A stretch of DNA of 16,957 bases from Clostridium sp. (GTDB lineage: Bacteria; Bacillota; Clostridia; Clostridiales; Clostridiaceae). The first letter of the stretch is position 1. Every line of letters starts with the position of its first letter. A program made the position numbers and the translations under genes. The notes under the pieces are model-generated. The model ran no database searches, was not told the origin of the DNA, and saw only the letters and a list, made by a program, of their open reading frames with translations. The stretch covers positions 1 through 16,957 of the forward strand of contig JAHAIU010000045.1 in assembly GCA_018372555.1 (NCBI GenBank), given 5' to 3'. This document shows positions 8,501-15,006 of the stretch, one piece after another.

Positions 8501-9974
8501 TTTAGAAATTCAAAATAAATTAACAGATACAGCTTCAAATTATAAATTAGTAGATGAAGATTATATAAATGTTACTGCTAATTATTCAAGAACTATTGAA
8601 GCTGAAAATGAAATAGATAAATATTCTAAAGAGATAAATAATATTAAGAAAGAGATAAGTAAATTAGAGATTGAAGGTAGAGAGATAGAAACTAATATTA
8701 AGCATTTAAAAGAAGAAACTAAAAAGCTAGTAAATACTTTTGAGCTTAAAGAAAGAAATGTTATTTTTAATAAAAATTTTGATGAAGAGCTAGCAAGATT
8801 ATCGGTAAAGGAAAAAGAATTATATTTAAAGAAAGAAGAGCAGAATAAAATTATTAATGATTTAAGAATATATTCAAATTCTTTAGAGCAATTTGATTTT
8901 GAAATAACAGAAGTTATAGAATTAAATTTAGATGATATTAATTTAAAAGAATACATAGGTAAGTTAAATAGAGATAATAGAATAAATAATGAAAATGTTA
9001 ATAAAGCAAATAGAAATTTAGAGAGAATTGTAGAAAGATTAAGTAAAGAAGAAGTTTTTATTGGAGATTCATTATTTAAGGAATCTATAGCAGGCTTATT
9101 AAGCTTTGTAAACAATCCAGAAAAGTTTATTGCTCAGCTAAATATAATATTACAATCTTATAATACAATCATAGAAAAATTAAAAGAAGATATAGAATTA
9201 ATAAATAAAGAGAGAAATAATATTATAGATAATATAATTGAATATATTTCAATTGTTCATAAAAATATTAGCCAATTGGATAACAATTCATCTATTGATA
9301 TTAATGGTAAAAGAGTAAAAATGTTAAATATTATTCAACCTGATTGGGAAGAAAATAAGGAAGTTTATAAATTAAGAATAAAAGGTTTTGTTGAAACTTT
9401 AAGAAATCAGTGTATAGATTTATTAGAGAAAAATGAAAATATTAGTGAGTTAATAGATAATAGAGTAAATATAATTAAGTTATATGATGAAGTTGTAGTT
9501 ATTAGCAGCATAAATATTAAATTGTATAAAATAGAAGAGAATAAACAAAAACAAATTAGTTGGGATGATGTCTCTAAGAATTCAGGGGGAGAGGGATTCC
9601 TATCTGCCTTTGTAATTTTATCAAGTTTATTATCATATATGAGAAAAGAAGATAAAGATATATTTACTAGGAAAGAAGAAAGTAAAGTATTAATTATGGA
9701 TAATCCTTTTGCTCAAACTAATGCAGCACATCTTTTAAAGCCTTTAATAGATATTGCTAAAAGAAGTAATACTCAACTTATATGCTTAACTGGACTTGGA
9801 GGAGATTCAATTTATAATAGATTTGAGAATATATATGTATTGAATTTAGTTAATTCAAAATTGAAGAATGGACTTAGATTATTAAAATCAAATCATATTG
9901 TAGGTGATGAAGAAAAAGAAGTTTTAGTATCAACTTATACAAAAATAGAAGATGAACAGATGAAGTTATTTTAA
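5589..9974 (+). CDS. jetC: Wadjet anti-plasmid system protein JetC (SMC-like ATPase)
   Basis: A 1461-residue SMC-like protein, the motor of the JetABC complex that extrudes DNA loops and singles out small circular plasmids for JetD to cut. The N-terminal ATPase half has RNGGGKSV at 38-45 (Walker A, K43, S44) and PTYILVEWNLEDNAGYLLTG at 76-95. Long charged coiled coils fill about 270-630 and 760-1190. Between them, about 635-755, is a globular hinge-like region with far less heptad character. The C-terminal ATPase half has the ABC signature SGGEG at 1332-1336, Walker B VLIMDNPF with D1371, then TNAAHLLKPL and ICLTGLGGDS. Asn1372 stands where SMC proteins carry the catalytic Glu (see findings). 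AGGAGAGGA at 5575-5583 lies inside jetB. The frame is intact, so the system looks functional. MukB and Rad50 are excluded by neighbours and domain order. Confidence 0.88.
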   Translation: MSNINNIRIVNLNYNNNTMKIDDETFYFDGDNTMLNLRNGGGKSVLVQMMMAPFVNRRHRDLGDRPFESYFTSKTPTYILVEWNLEDNAGYLLTGMMVRKKESSSDENSKDKLDIINFIYEYKNKNEYDIKRIPVIEEDGQHRRIKSFANSKKLFEDLKKDNNYNFNYYDMNNYTTSKAYFNKLQEYGIDNKEWENIIRKINLKESGLSELFKEAKNSEGLIKNWFLPTIEKKLSRDEDRIKNYKEIITRYIIQYKTNKSNIDRRNKIELFNEKSIEILEIANNFKEMILIKESHENKIANSKKYFYDEILSKKNILKDIEVLIENVLNEKREIKYEELSMKIYNFLDELDVINEKINSDNREKEKIEEKVDLLNRERNILRCAEIYKDYRNTSKELLEVENKIKVIKEEQGDKEPRINDLGFSIFNLLNLEVNKLEEELSVLKEEKYTLDNKQINLNASIKSNRSFQNNLNKNTGSLKEKLNSYNKTEEKFNKRYEESLSRNITGYYNNEDLILLSREIIDSIDLLNKKKVDEEKKNSDLNEEVKSKRSLKDIKSNQISKLELELDYKNKKLIEYDNELEKRKDILKYLSEDESIIFNEDIIIEKLEKKIQILNNDIREFNKIYDKQNKELNMLKAGKVLEIPKELEIELNKRDIDIVYGMKWLKNNGYSKEKNEAIVKENPFIPYSLIMDRNKIEILKKERLEAFTSTPIAVIDREKLEEGLNNNNYSIIEFNGVNFYISFNNKLLDEKELEKLIKEYEEGIAGLSKKISEKEYANELYVNKKASIKESSLSKKVYNQLISEIADINEKILTNKKDIISLNNKLGELENEIKKSLEIIDNLKHQIIKFNNKNDDYLELCKEYDDYKKNKKAYDENEEKLKIVIESIKNEEILLEETLKELKRKEESIRNCNDSLNKVKLDIKKYSSYENGNIIKKDLEDLKSEYDALVSEIKNSYEELIEKQKKINEKYLEIQNKLTDTASNYKLVDEDYINVTANYSRTIEAENEIDKYSKEINNIKKEISKLEIEGREIETNIKHLKEETKKLVNTFELKERNVIFNKNFDEELARLSVKEKELYLKKEEQNKIINDLRIYSNSLEQFDFEITEVIELNLDDINLKEYIGKLNRDNRINNENVNKANRNLERIVERLSKEEVFIGDSLFKESIAGLLSFVNNPEKFIAQLNIILQSYNTIIEKLKEDIELINKERNNIIDNIIEYISIVHKNISQLDNNSSIDINGKRVKMLNIIQPDWEENKEVYKLRIKGFVETLRNQCIDLLEKNENISELIDNRVNIIKLYDEVVVISSINIKLYKIEENKQKQISWDDVSKNSGGEGFLSAFVILSSLLSYMRKEDKDIFTRKEESKVLIMDNPFAQTNAAHLLKPLIDIAKRSNTQLICLTGLGGDSIYNRFENIYVLNLVNSKLKNGLRLLKSNHIVGDEEKEVLVSTYTKIEDEQMKLF

Positions 9975-10083
9975 AAGGATAAATTTAGAATGTTATAATT
10001 AGTATTAACTTTATTGAAAGTTATCAAATCAGATAAGTAAGATAATTAAAAAATAAGTATATTAATGATTATTAAATTTTAAT

Positions 10084-10115
10084 AAGAGGCTGTAATTTAC
10101 AGCCTCTTAATTTTT
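10084..10115. terminator. Strong bidirectional terminator between jetC and the convergent small gene
   Basis: The perfect 10-base arms AAGAGGCTGT (10084-10093) and ACAGCCTCTT (10099-10108) enclose a five-base loop. On the plus strand AATTTTT follows; on the minus strand ATTAAAATTT follows. It lies 110 bases after jetC and 70 bases after the end of the minus-strand gene, so it can serve both. The rest of 9975-10178 shows no gene. Confidence 0.85.
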
Positions 10116-10178
10116 AAAACGACCTAAGGAGTTTTTTCCTTAAGTATAAATTATTAATTCTTAATTTTGTCATAGCAA

Positions 10179-10334
10179 CTAAAATCCTTTTTTCTTAGCT
10201 TCAATTCCACTTTCATTAAGAGCAGGTTCTTCAGTAGTAAAATTATAGTGATTTTTAGCATATTGATTTTGAGATTTAGTTCCATTCTTTAGATAATTAT
10301 CTTTAGAATGGACTTTTTTATTTTGACTTTTCAT
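10179..10334 (-). CDS. Unrecognised 51-residue hydrophilic protein
   Basis: A small minus-strand frame with a perfect ribosome binding site (AGGAGGTA, plus-strand 10341-10348) six bases before its ATG. The product is very polar: it starts MKSQNKKVHSKDNYLKNG, has an Asn/Gln/Tyr-rich middle (SQNQYAKNHYNF), then TTEEPALNESGIEAKKKGF. No hydrophobic helix, cysteine or metal motif is present. The composition recalls small spore-associated or acid-soluble proteins of clostridia, but I do not recognise a family and do not assign one. It has its own candidate promoter with an inverted repeat over the -35 region, and shares a terminator with the Wadjet operon that faces it. The strong start site and isolated promoter make it a credible gene. 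Confidence 0.65.
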   Translation of the reverse strand: MKSQNKKVHSKDNYLKNGTKSQNQYAKNHYNFTTEEPALNESGIEAKKKGF

Positions 10335-10389
10335 AATTAATACCTCCTAAAATATACTCATATATAGTATTAGTAGAATTAAGGATAAT

Positions 10390-10419
10390 ATTATAAGGAA
10401 TTATTATATAAGTTGTCAT
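10390..10419 (-). promoter_or_regulatory. Candidate promoter of the 51-residue protein gene
   Basis: On the minus strand ATGACA (10414-10419) and TATAAT (10390-10395) are 18 bases apart, about 56 bases before the start codon. The -35 box overlaps the left arm of the inverted repeat at 10416-10440, which would suit control by a repressor. Confidence 0.4.
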
Positions 10420-10440
10420 AAAATGCATAACATTTTATGA
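10416..10440. repeat. Perfect 10-base inverted repeat, possible operator
   Basis: TCATAAAATG (10416-10425) and CATTTTATGA (10431-10440) are exact inverted copies around CATAA. The repeat lies in the divergent spacer between the small minus-strand gene and the response regulator gene, over the -35 box of the former. There is no T tail, so it is more likely a protein-binding site than a terminator. Confidence 0.45.
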
Positions 10441-10558
10441 ATTAAAGAATGAAAGAATGCTTTGCATTTAAAATTTACATGCTATCTTCATACTAAATTC
10501 ATAGAGAAAAATTATAATTAAGTTATGATTACAAAGCTATGAAGAGGACAACATTAAA

Positions 10559-10588
10559 TTATTAATATTATTCCATTTATTGTATAAT
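10559..10588 (+). promoter_or_regulatory. Candidate promoter of the two-component operon
   Basis: A perfect TATAAT (10583-10588) lies 36 bases before the response regulator start, with a poor -35 (TTATTA, 10559-10564) at 18-base spacing. The weak -35 would fit activation by a regulator, but the evidence is thin. Confidence 0.35.
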
Positions 10589-10623
10589 TATTTTATAAAT
10601 TAGCATAAGGGGAGTGGAAAATT

Positions 10624-11290
10624 ATGATTAAGATTTTATTTTTAGAGGATGAGCCAAATATATTAGAAGTTACAACTGAATATATGAAGATGCAAGGATA
10701 TGATGTTACTTGTGTATCTAATGGAGAAGAGGCCATTAAGATGTTAAAAAAGAATGATTTTAATTTAGCTATTTTAGATATAATGGTGCCTAAAATAACT
10801 GGCATAGAAGTTCTAGAATATATAAATAAAAGCAAAAAAGATATAGCAACCATTATGCTTACAGCTCTTGGAGATGAGCAAACTCAATTAAAGGCTTTTA
10901 ATTTAAAAACTGATGATTATGTAATCAAACCTTTTTCACCTTTATTACTATTAAAGAGGATAGAAGCTATTTTAAGAAGGAGTCTTATTAAGAAAGATAT
11001 TGATAATGATAATAATGAGTTTTATATAGATGATAAAACATATCAGGCTTATTATATGGGGGAAAGCTTACATTTAACCTTAAGTGAATTTTTATTATTG
11101 CAGACATTAATGAAGGAGCCGAATAGGGTTTTTAATAGAGCAATTAATAATGAAGATATTTAATGAGGATTATATTTCTAGTGATAGGATTATAGATGCT
11201 CATGTTAAAAATTTAAGAAAAAAACTACCTCATAATTATATAAAAACGGTTATAGGAGTTGGGTATCAGTTTAATAAGGAGGGAATTTAA
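10624..11290 (+). pseudogene. OmpR-family response regulator, frameshifted in its DNA-binding domain
   Basis: The receiver domain (about 1-118) is complete, with acidic residues E8/D9, phospho-acceptor D52, T80 and K102. The winged-helix domain follows from about 130. The reading frame stops at 11163 after 179 residues, within NRVFNR. From 11141 the +1 frame continues the domain exactly as expected: QLIMKIFNEDYISSDR, then IIDAHVKNLRKKLP and the closing IKTVIGVGYQFNKEG, to a stop at 11290. One G (11140) stands where a whole codon is expected, so a two-base deletion between R172 and the Q codon explains it. The restored end overlaps the kinase start as TAATG, proof of an originally coupled gene pair. 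As written, the product lacks the recognition helix and cannot bind DNA normally. Sequencing error remains possible. GGGGAG upstream supports the start. Confidence 0.85.
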
Positions 11291-12846
11291 TGAATTTGTC
11301 TAAAAAGACATTTATATATAGTTCAATACTTTCAGGTATTATTCTCTCACTTATACTAGTTTATTTTATTATAATGTTACCTTCTTTATATATTGATTAT
11401 CAAGGAAAAAGTAATTATCAAGCTATAAAGGGAATTCATGAAGAATATATAAAGGATAAAAATTATGATAATATACATTCTCCTAATCCAACAGCAACTC
11501 TTAGTGTTAGAATACCATCTAGTGGCAGTAATATATATGCATCCAATACTTTCGGTTCAACTAAAATTACTATTAAAGATAATGAATTAAATAATTTATT
11601 AGATGAACTTAGATATTACTCAAAGAATATGGAGGAAATAAAAGATAATGATGATTACTTTGAAAGACTTTTTGATACTTTAAAGAAAAGTTTTAATCAA
11701 GAAGTTTTTCTTAAAGACTTGCCAGTGAGTTTTGAGTTTATTGAAAGTAATAATAAGAATGTATTTAATGAAGGTACAAGTAAAATGAATATTTTTTTAG
11801 ATGACACTGTAATTTATGAGTTTAATAGTTTTGATGGAGTAAATTATTTTACAGCATATTTTGCAACTACAATTGATAATGGGGAGATAATTGTATCATT
11901 ATTATCTGTAATGACACCTAAAATTGAAGATATTAGAGCTATAGTATTACAAAGCTTACCTATGATAATAGCTGTTCTTATTTTAATATTATTAGTTTTT
12001 ACTCACTTTTTCTCAAGAAAAATAATAATTCCAATTAAGAAACTTGCAAATCACGCAGAATTTATTAAAGAAAACAATATAAATGAAGCATCACCTATTG
12101 AAATAAAGGGTGAAGATGAAATAGCTTTTTTAGGTGATACATTAAATGGGTTATATAGCAAACTAAATGAAAGCTTTATTAATTTAGAAGAGAAAAATAA
12201 ATTGTTAGTATTAGAAAATAAAAGGCAAGATATATTTTTAAGAGCATCTTCTCATCAATTAAAAACACCAGTTGCAGCAGCTATCCTTCTTGTTGAAGGT
12301 ATGATTGATGAAGTAGGGAAGTATAAAAATACAAAGGAATATTTGCCTAAGGTTAAGTTACAACTTTTATCTATTAGAAAAATTATAGATGAAAATTTAA
12401 ATCTTAATAATAAGGATGTAAATAAGAAGATAATAAATATTAAGGTATTAATAGATGAGATATTATTTGAACATGAAATAGGAATAAAAGAAAAGTTTAT
12501 TAATGTAAGCTTTGAAGGTGATGATATTCTGTTAGAGACAGATTATCACTTAGTCTATAAGATAATAGATAATTTAATTAATAATGCAATTAATTATACT
12601 AATAGAAATAATGATATAAGAATTACATTATAAAAAAATAACTTAGAAATTATTAACTACGGAGCTCATATAGATGAAGAACTATTGCCTAATATTTTTG
12701 ATGCCTTTGTATCAAGCAATTCAGAAATTAGGGGAAGAGGCTTAGGTTTATATATAGCATATTATTATTCTAATCTTTTAGGGTATAAGATTGAAATAAT
12801 TAATATTAGTAATGGTGTTAAGGCTATAGTTTACTTTAATAACTAG
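11290..12846 (+). pseudogene. Membrane sensor histidine kinase interrupted by an in-frame stop
   Basis: The reading frame has transmembrane helices at about 9-32 and 219-241 that flank a sensor domain outside the cell (about 33-218). A HAMP domain at about 242-294, the H-box ASSHQLKTPVAAA with H322, and the N-box HLVYKIIDNLINNAINYT at 420-437 follow. TAA at 12631-12633 stops it after 447 residues. The same frame then continues without shift for 70 more codons with the missing ATP-binding parts: INYGAHIDEELLPNIFDAFVSS (N and F boxes, start of the G1 region) and RGRGLGLYIAYYY (G2 box), ending TAG at 12844-12846. A single GAA-to-TAA change would explain it. The short product keeps the phospho-acceptor His but lacks the G boxes, so it should not autophosphorylate. 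It starts inside the stop codon of the restored response regulator. Confidence 0.85.
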
Positions 12847-12900
12847 CTACACATATGAAATAAAGCTACAGAGAATCTGCACAGCATATTCATATGAAAT
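12846..12900. repeat. Direct repeats in the leader of the ABC transporter operon
   Basis: CATATGAAAT occurs at 12852-12861 and 12891-12900, 39 bases apart, and GCTACA at 12846-12851 and 12865-12870, 19 bases apart. The second CATATG sits in a 10-base palindrome TTCATATGAA (12889-12898). Spacings near whole helix turns in front of an ABC operon that follows a two-component system suggest regulator binding sites. A weak -10 (TATACT, 12915-12920) lies just downstream. Confidence 0.4.
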
Positions 12901-12955
12901 TCATAGGAAGAAACTATACTTAAACTATGGAATCTAGTAAAAGGGAGGAATAATA

Positions 12956-13828
12956 ATGATAAGTATAAATAATTTAGAGGTTAAGTACGGAAAAGAATTG
13001 GCATTATTAATTAAAAGTCCTATAAAGTTTGAGAGTGGAGATAGAATTGGGATAATAGGATCTAATGGAGCAGGGAAGACGACTTTAGTAAAGGCAATAT
13101 TAGGACTTATTAAATATAATGGTTCAATAAATACAAAGGTAAAACCAGAAGAAATGTCAGCACATATGCAGTTTAATAATTATGTTGATACAATGGCAGT
13201 TAAGCATATTATTGAAGCGATTTTAGATACAAAGATAAAAAATAATAAAGAGCTTCAAGAATTAATTGATTTCTTTGATTTTAATTCTTGTTTAAATAAA
13301 AGGTATAGCGCACTTTCTGGAGGACAAAAGCAAAGACTTACTATTATCTTAGTGCTAATTCAAGATGCACCTTTAGCTTTCTTTGATGAAGTTACTTCAG
13401 GGCTTGATTTTGAAACAAGACAACAGCTAATGAGCAAAATCGAAGAATGGTACAGAAATAAAAATACTACCATATGTATAGTTTCTCACTATTATGAGGA
13501 GTTAGAGCAATTAACTAATAAGATATTAATATTAGAAAAGGGAAGAGTAGTAGATTTTGGAGATAAGGAAGAATTATTTAGAAAGTACTGTGGTAAATCA
13601 ATAATTATTTTAGCTAATAATGATAAAAATATAGAAATAACTAAAAACTTTAGAAAAATTAAATCTCCAGATCACTTAATTGCAGTTTCTTGCATGAGTA
13701 TTGAAGAGGAATTAGAAGTAGCTAAGCTTTTAATTGAAAATGATATAAGCTTTAAGAGAAGTAACTCAGATATAGAAATAATGAGTATAAATGCAAAGAA
13801 TAAGGCAAAGAGTGAGGAGGTAGCTTAA
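12956..13828 (+). CDS. ABC transporter ATP-binding protein
   Basis: A 290-residue ABC ATPase. Walker A GSNGAGKTT is at 36-44, the Q-loop Q72 in HMQFNNY, the signature LSGGQKQR at 120-127, Walker B LAFFDEVTSG with D144 and E145, the D-loop SGLD, and the switch H178 in IVSHYY. All catalytic residues are present. After the ATPase core (about 1-210) comes a C-terminal extension of some 75 residues with beta/alpha character, common in ATPases of ABC-2 exporters of drugs or peptides. It has a strong AGGGAGG (12942-12948) and is followed one base later by its permease, so they form an exporter. Coming behind a two-component system, it was probably the regulon of that system, for example a self-protection or antimicrobial-peptide pump; the substrate cannot be read from the sequence. 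Confidence 0.88.
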   Translation: MISINNLEVKYGKELALLIKSPIKFESGDRIGIIGSNGAGKTTLVKAILGLIKYNGSINTKVKPEEMSAHMQFNNYVDTMAVKHIIEAILDTKIKNNKELQELIDFFDFNSCLNKRYSALSGGQKQRLTIILVLIQDAPLAFFDEVTSGLDFETRQQLMSKIEEWYRNKNTTICIVSHYYEELEQLTNKILILEKGRVVDFGDKEELFRKYCGKSIIILANNDKNIEITKNFRKIKSPDHLIAVSCMSIEEELEVAKLLIENDISFKRSNSDIEIMSINAKNKAKSEEVA

Positions 13829-13829
13829 A

Positions 13830-14648
13830 ATGAAAGGACAATTAGTTAAAAGTAGTTTAGTTAAATATGAGTTAAGAAATATAGTAGGCAATATATTTAC
13901 AGTGGTTTTTGGAGTTATCTTTCCAATATTTATGTCAGTTTTCTTAGGAGCAATAATTGGTGGGAAGGTTCCTGAAGAAGCAAGAGCGTCAGTAATTACA
14001 AATATTTTTATAAGTAATAGCATGATGATTCCTCTAGCTACAGTTTTTATTGGATATTCAGCAACTTTTTCTCAAGAACTTGAAAAAAATATTCCTCTTA
14101 GATTTAGACTATTTGGATATAAAGAAAGGACTTTAGTAGCATCTAAGATAATTGCATATTTAATTTTTATGACAATAGCATTAACTATATATACAATAGT
14201 ATCTTTTATAGCACTAGATATACAAGTTCCATCCTTAAGCTCAGCTTTAGTTTTAATAGGTTCATTATATTTACTTGCTATAATATTCTTTATTTTATCT
14301 CATGGTATTTCTTTAATTATAAAGAAATTTGGACCAACTTATGCAATTACTATGATTCTATATTTTGGAATAATGATTTTAAGTGGTATGTTTGGAGTTC
14401 AAGCAAAAGATTTCCCAGCACCTTTAATGAAGGCAGCATATTTATTCCCAACAACCTATGTAGCAGGTGACTTCGTTGATTTCTGGCAAAAAGGTAGTTA
14501 TAATTTTATGCCATATATTCAATCTTTAGTATTACTCTTAGCAGTAGCATTAATTATATTAATAATAGCAATAAACAAAGATTCTAGATATAGTCACAGT
14601 ACTAAAGTATCCTTAAATAAAAGTGATAAAGTTTCAGTTAATAAATAG
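13830..14648 (+). CDS. ABC-2 type transporter permease
   Basis: A 272-residue membrane protein with six predicted helices at about 22-44, 57-78, 104-128, 137-164, 171-190 and 229-248. The NIPLRFRLFGYKERTLVASKI segment (87-107) is the cytoplasmic coupling region typical of ABC-2 permeases, and the YLFPTTYVAGDF loop (204-215) before the last helix is also characteristic. The tail is short, polar and lysine/serine-rich. GAGGAGGT lies before the ATG, overlapping the end of the ATPase gene, so the two subunits are made together. A homodimer of this permease with two ATPases would make a full exporter. No frame damage is seen. The substrate is unknown. Confidence 0.85.
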   Translation: MKGQLVKSSLVKYELRNIVGNIFTVVFGVIFPIFMSVFLGAIIGGKVPEEARASVITNIFISNSMMIPLATVFIGYSATFSQELEKNIPLRFRLFGYKERTLVASKIIAYLIFMTIALTIYTIVSFIALDIQVPSLSSALVLIGSLYLLAIIFFILSHGISLIIKKFGPTYAITMILYFGIMILSGMFGVQAKDFPAPLMKAAYLFPTTYVAGDFVDFWQKGSYNFMPYIQSLVLLLAVALIILIIAINKDSRYSHSTKVSLNKSDKVSVNK

Positions 14649-14664
14649 TAGTCAAAATTATAGA

Positions 14665-14705
14665 GCTTATAGAGTGTAGTTATGTAAATACTCTATAGGC
14701 TTTTA
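14665..14705 (+). terminator. Rho-independent terminator of the ABC operon
   Basis: GCTTATAGAGT (14665-14675) pairs with ACTCTATAGGC (14690-14700), 11 pairs with one G-T, around a 14-base loop, followed by TTTTATTTTC. It lies 16 bases after the permease stop codon. Confidence 0.8.
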
Positions 14706-14715
14706 TTTTCTTTAA

Positions 14716-14869
14716 TAACATTATGTATATCAGTAGCAAAAGCTTTATTAGGATGCAAAATTATAAATAAGTGGATTCGTAATGATATATGTGATTAAAT
14801 ATGCAATATATAGCTTGTAACATTATGTAAATTAAAAAAAATAAATGATAAAATTCTCTTATAATGTTA
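14716..14869. repeat. Repeated TAACATTATGTA words in the spacer before ygiQ
   Basis: The 12-base word TAACATTATGTA occurs at 14716-14727 and 14818-14829, and its first nine bases recur inverted at 14861-14869, across the candidate -10 region. Apart from this and the promoter, the 14706-15006 spacer shows no gene or riboswitch that I can recognise. The repeats may be operator-like or chance in AT-rich DNA. Confidence 0.3.
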
Positions 14870-14873
14870 TAAT
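14845..14873 (+). promoter_or_regulatory. Candidate ygiQ promoter
   Basis: ATGATA (14845-14850) and TATAAT (14868-14873) are 17 bases apart, with a second overlapping TATAAT at 14860-14865. This would leave a leader of about 125 bases before the start codon. Confidence 0.4.
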
Positions 14874-15006
14874 CAATTAGCGAAATGATAATTTTGATAT
14901 GAGAAAAGATTAACTTTAGTTTAAGAAAACTTAATGAAATAAATTCTATAATAATTTAATCTTTAATTTTAAATTTTACATTTTAATTTAAAAAGTAGGT
15001 GTTTAA

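Noticed and set aside
8582..9115. Minus-strand 177-codon open frame inside jetC
   Set aside because: It is the antisense of coiled-coil coding sequence, with the usual Ser/Leu/Phe-rich shadow composition and no supporting signals.
13766..14023. Minus-strand open frame across the ABC ATPase/permease junction
   Set aside because: It lies antisense to two well-supported genes and has no ribosome binding site.
14905..14964. AAAGATTAA / TTAATCTTT inverted pair in the ygiQ leader
   Set aside because: Nine AT-rich bases with a 42-base loop are easily expected by chance here, and no riboswitch pattern is visible.
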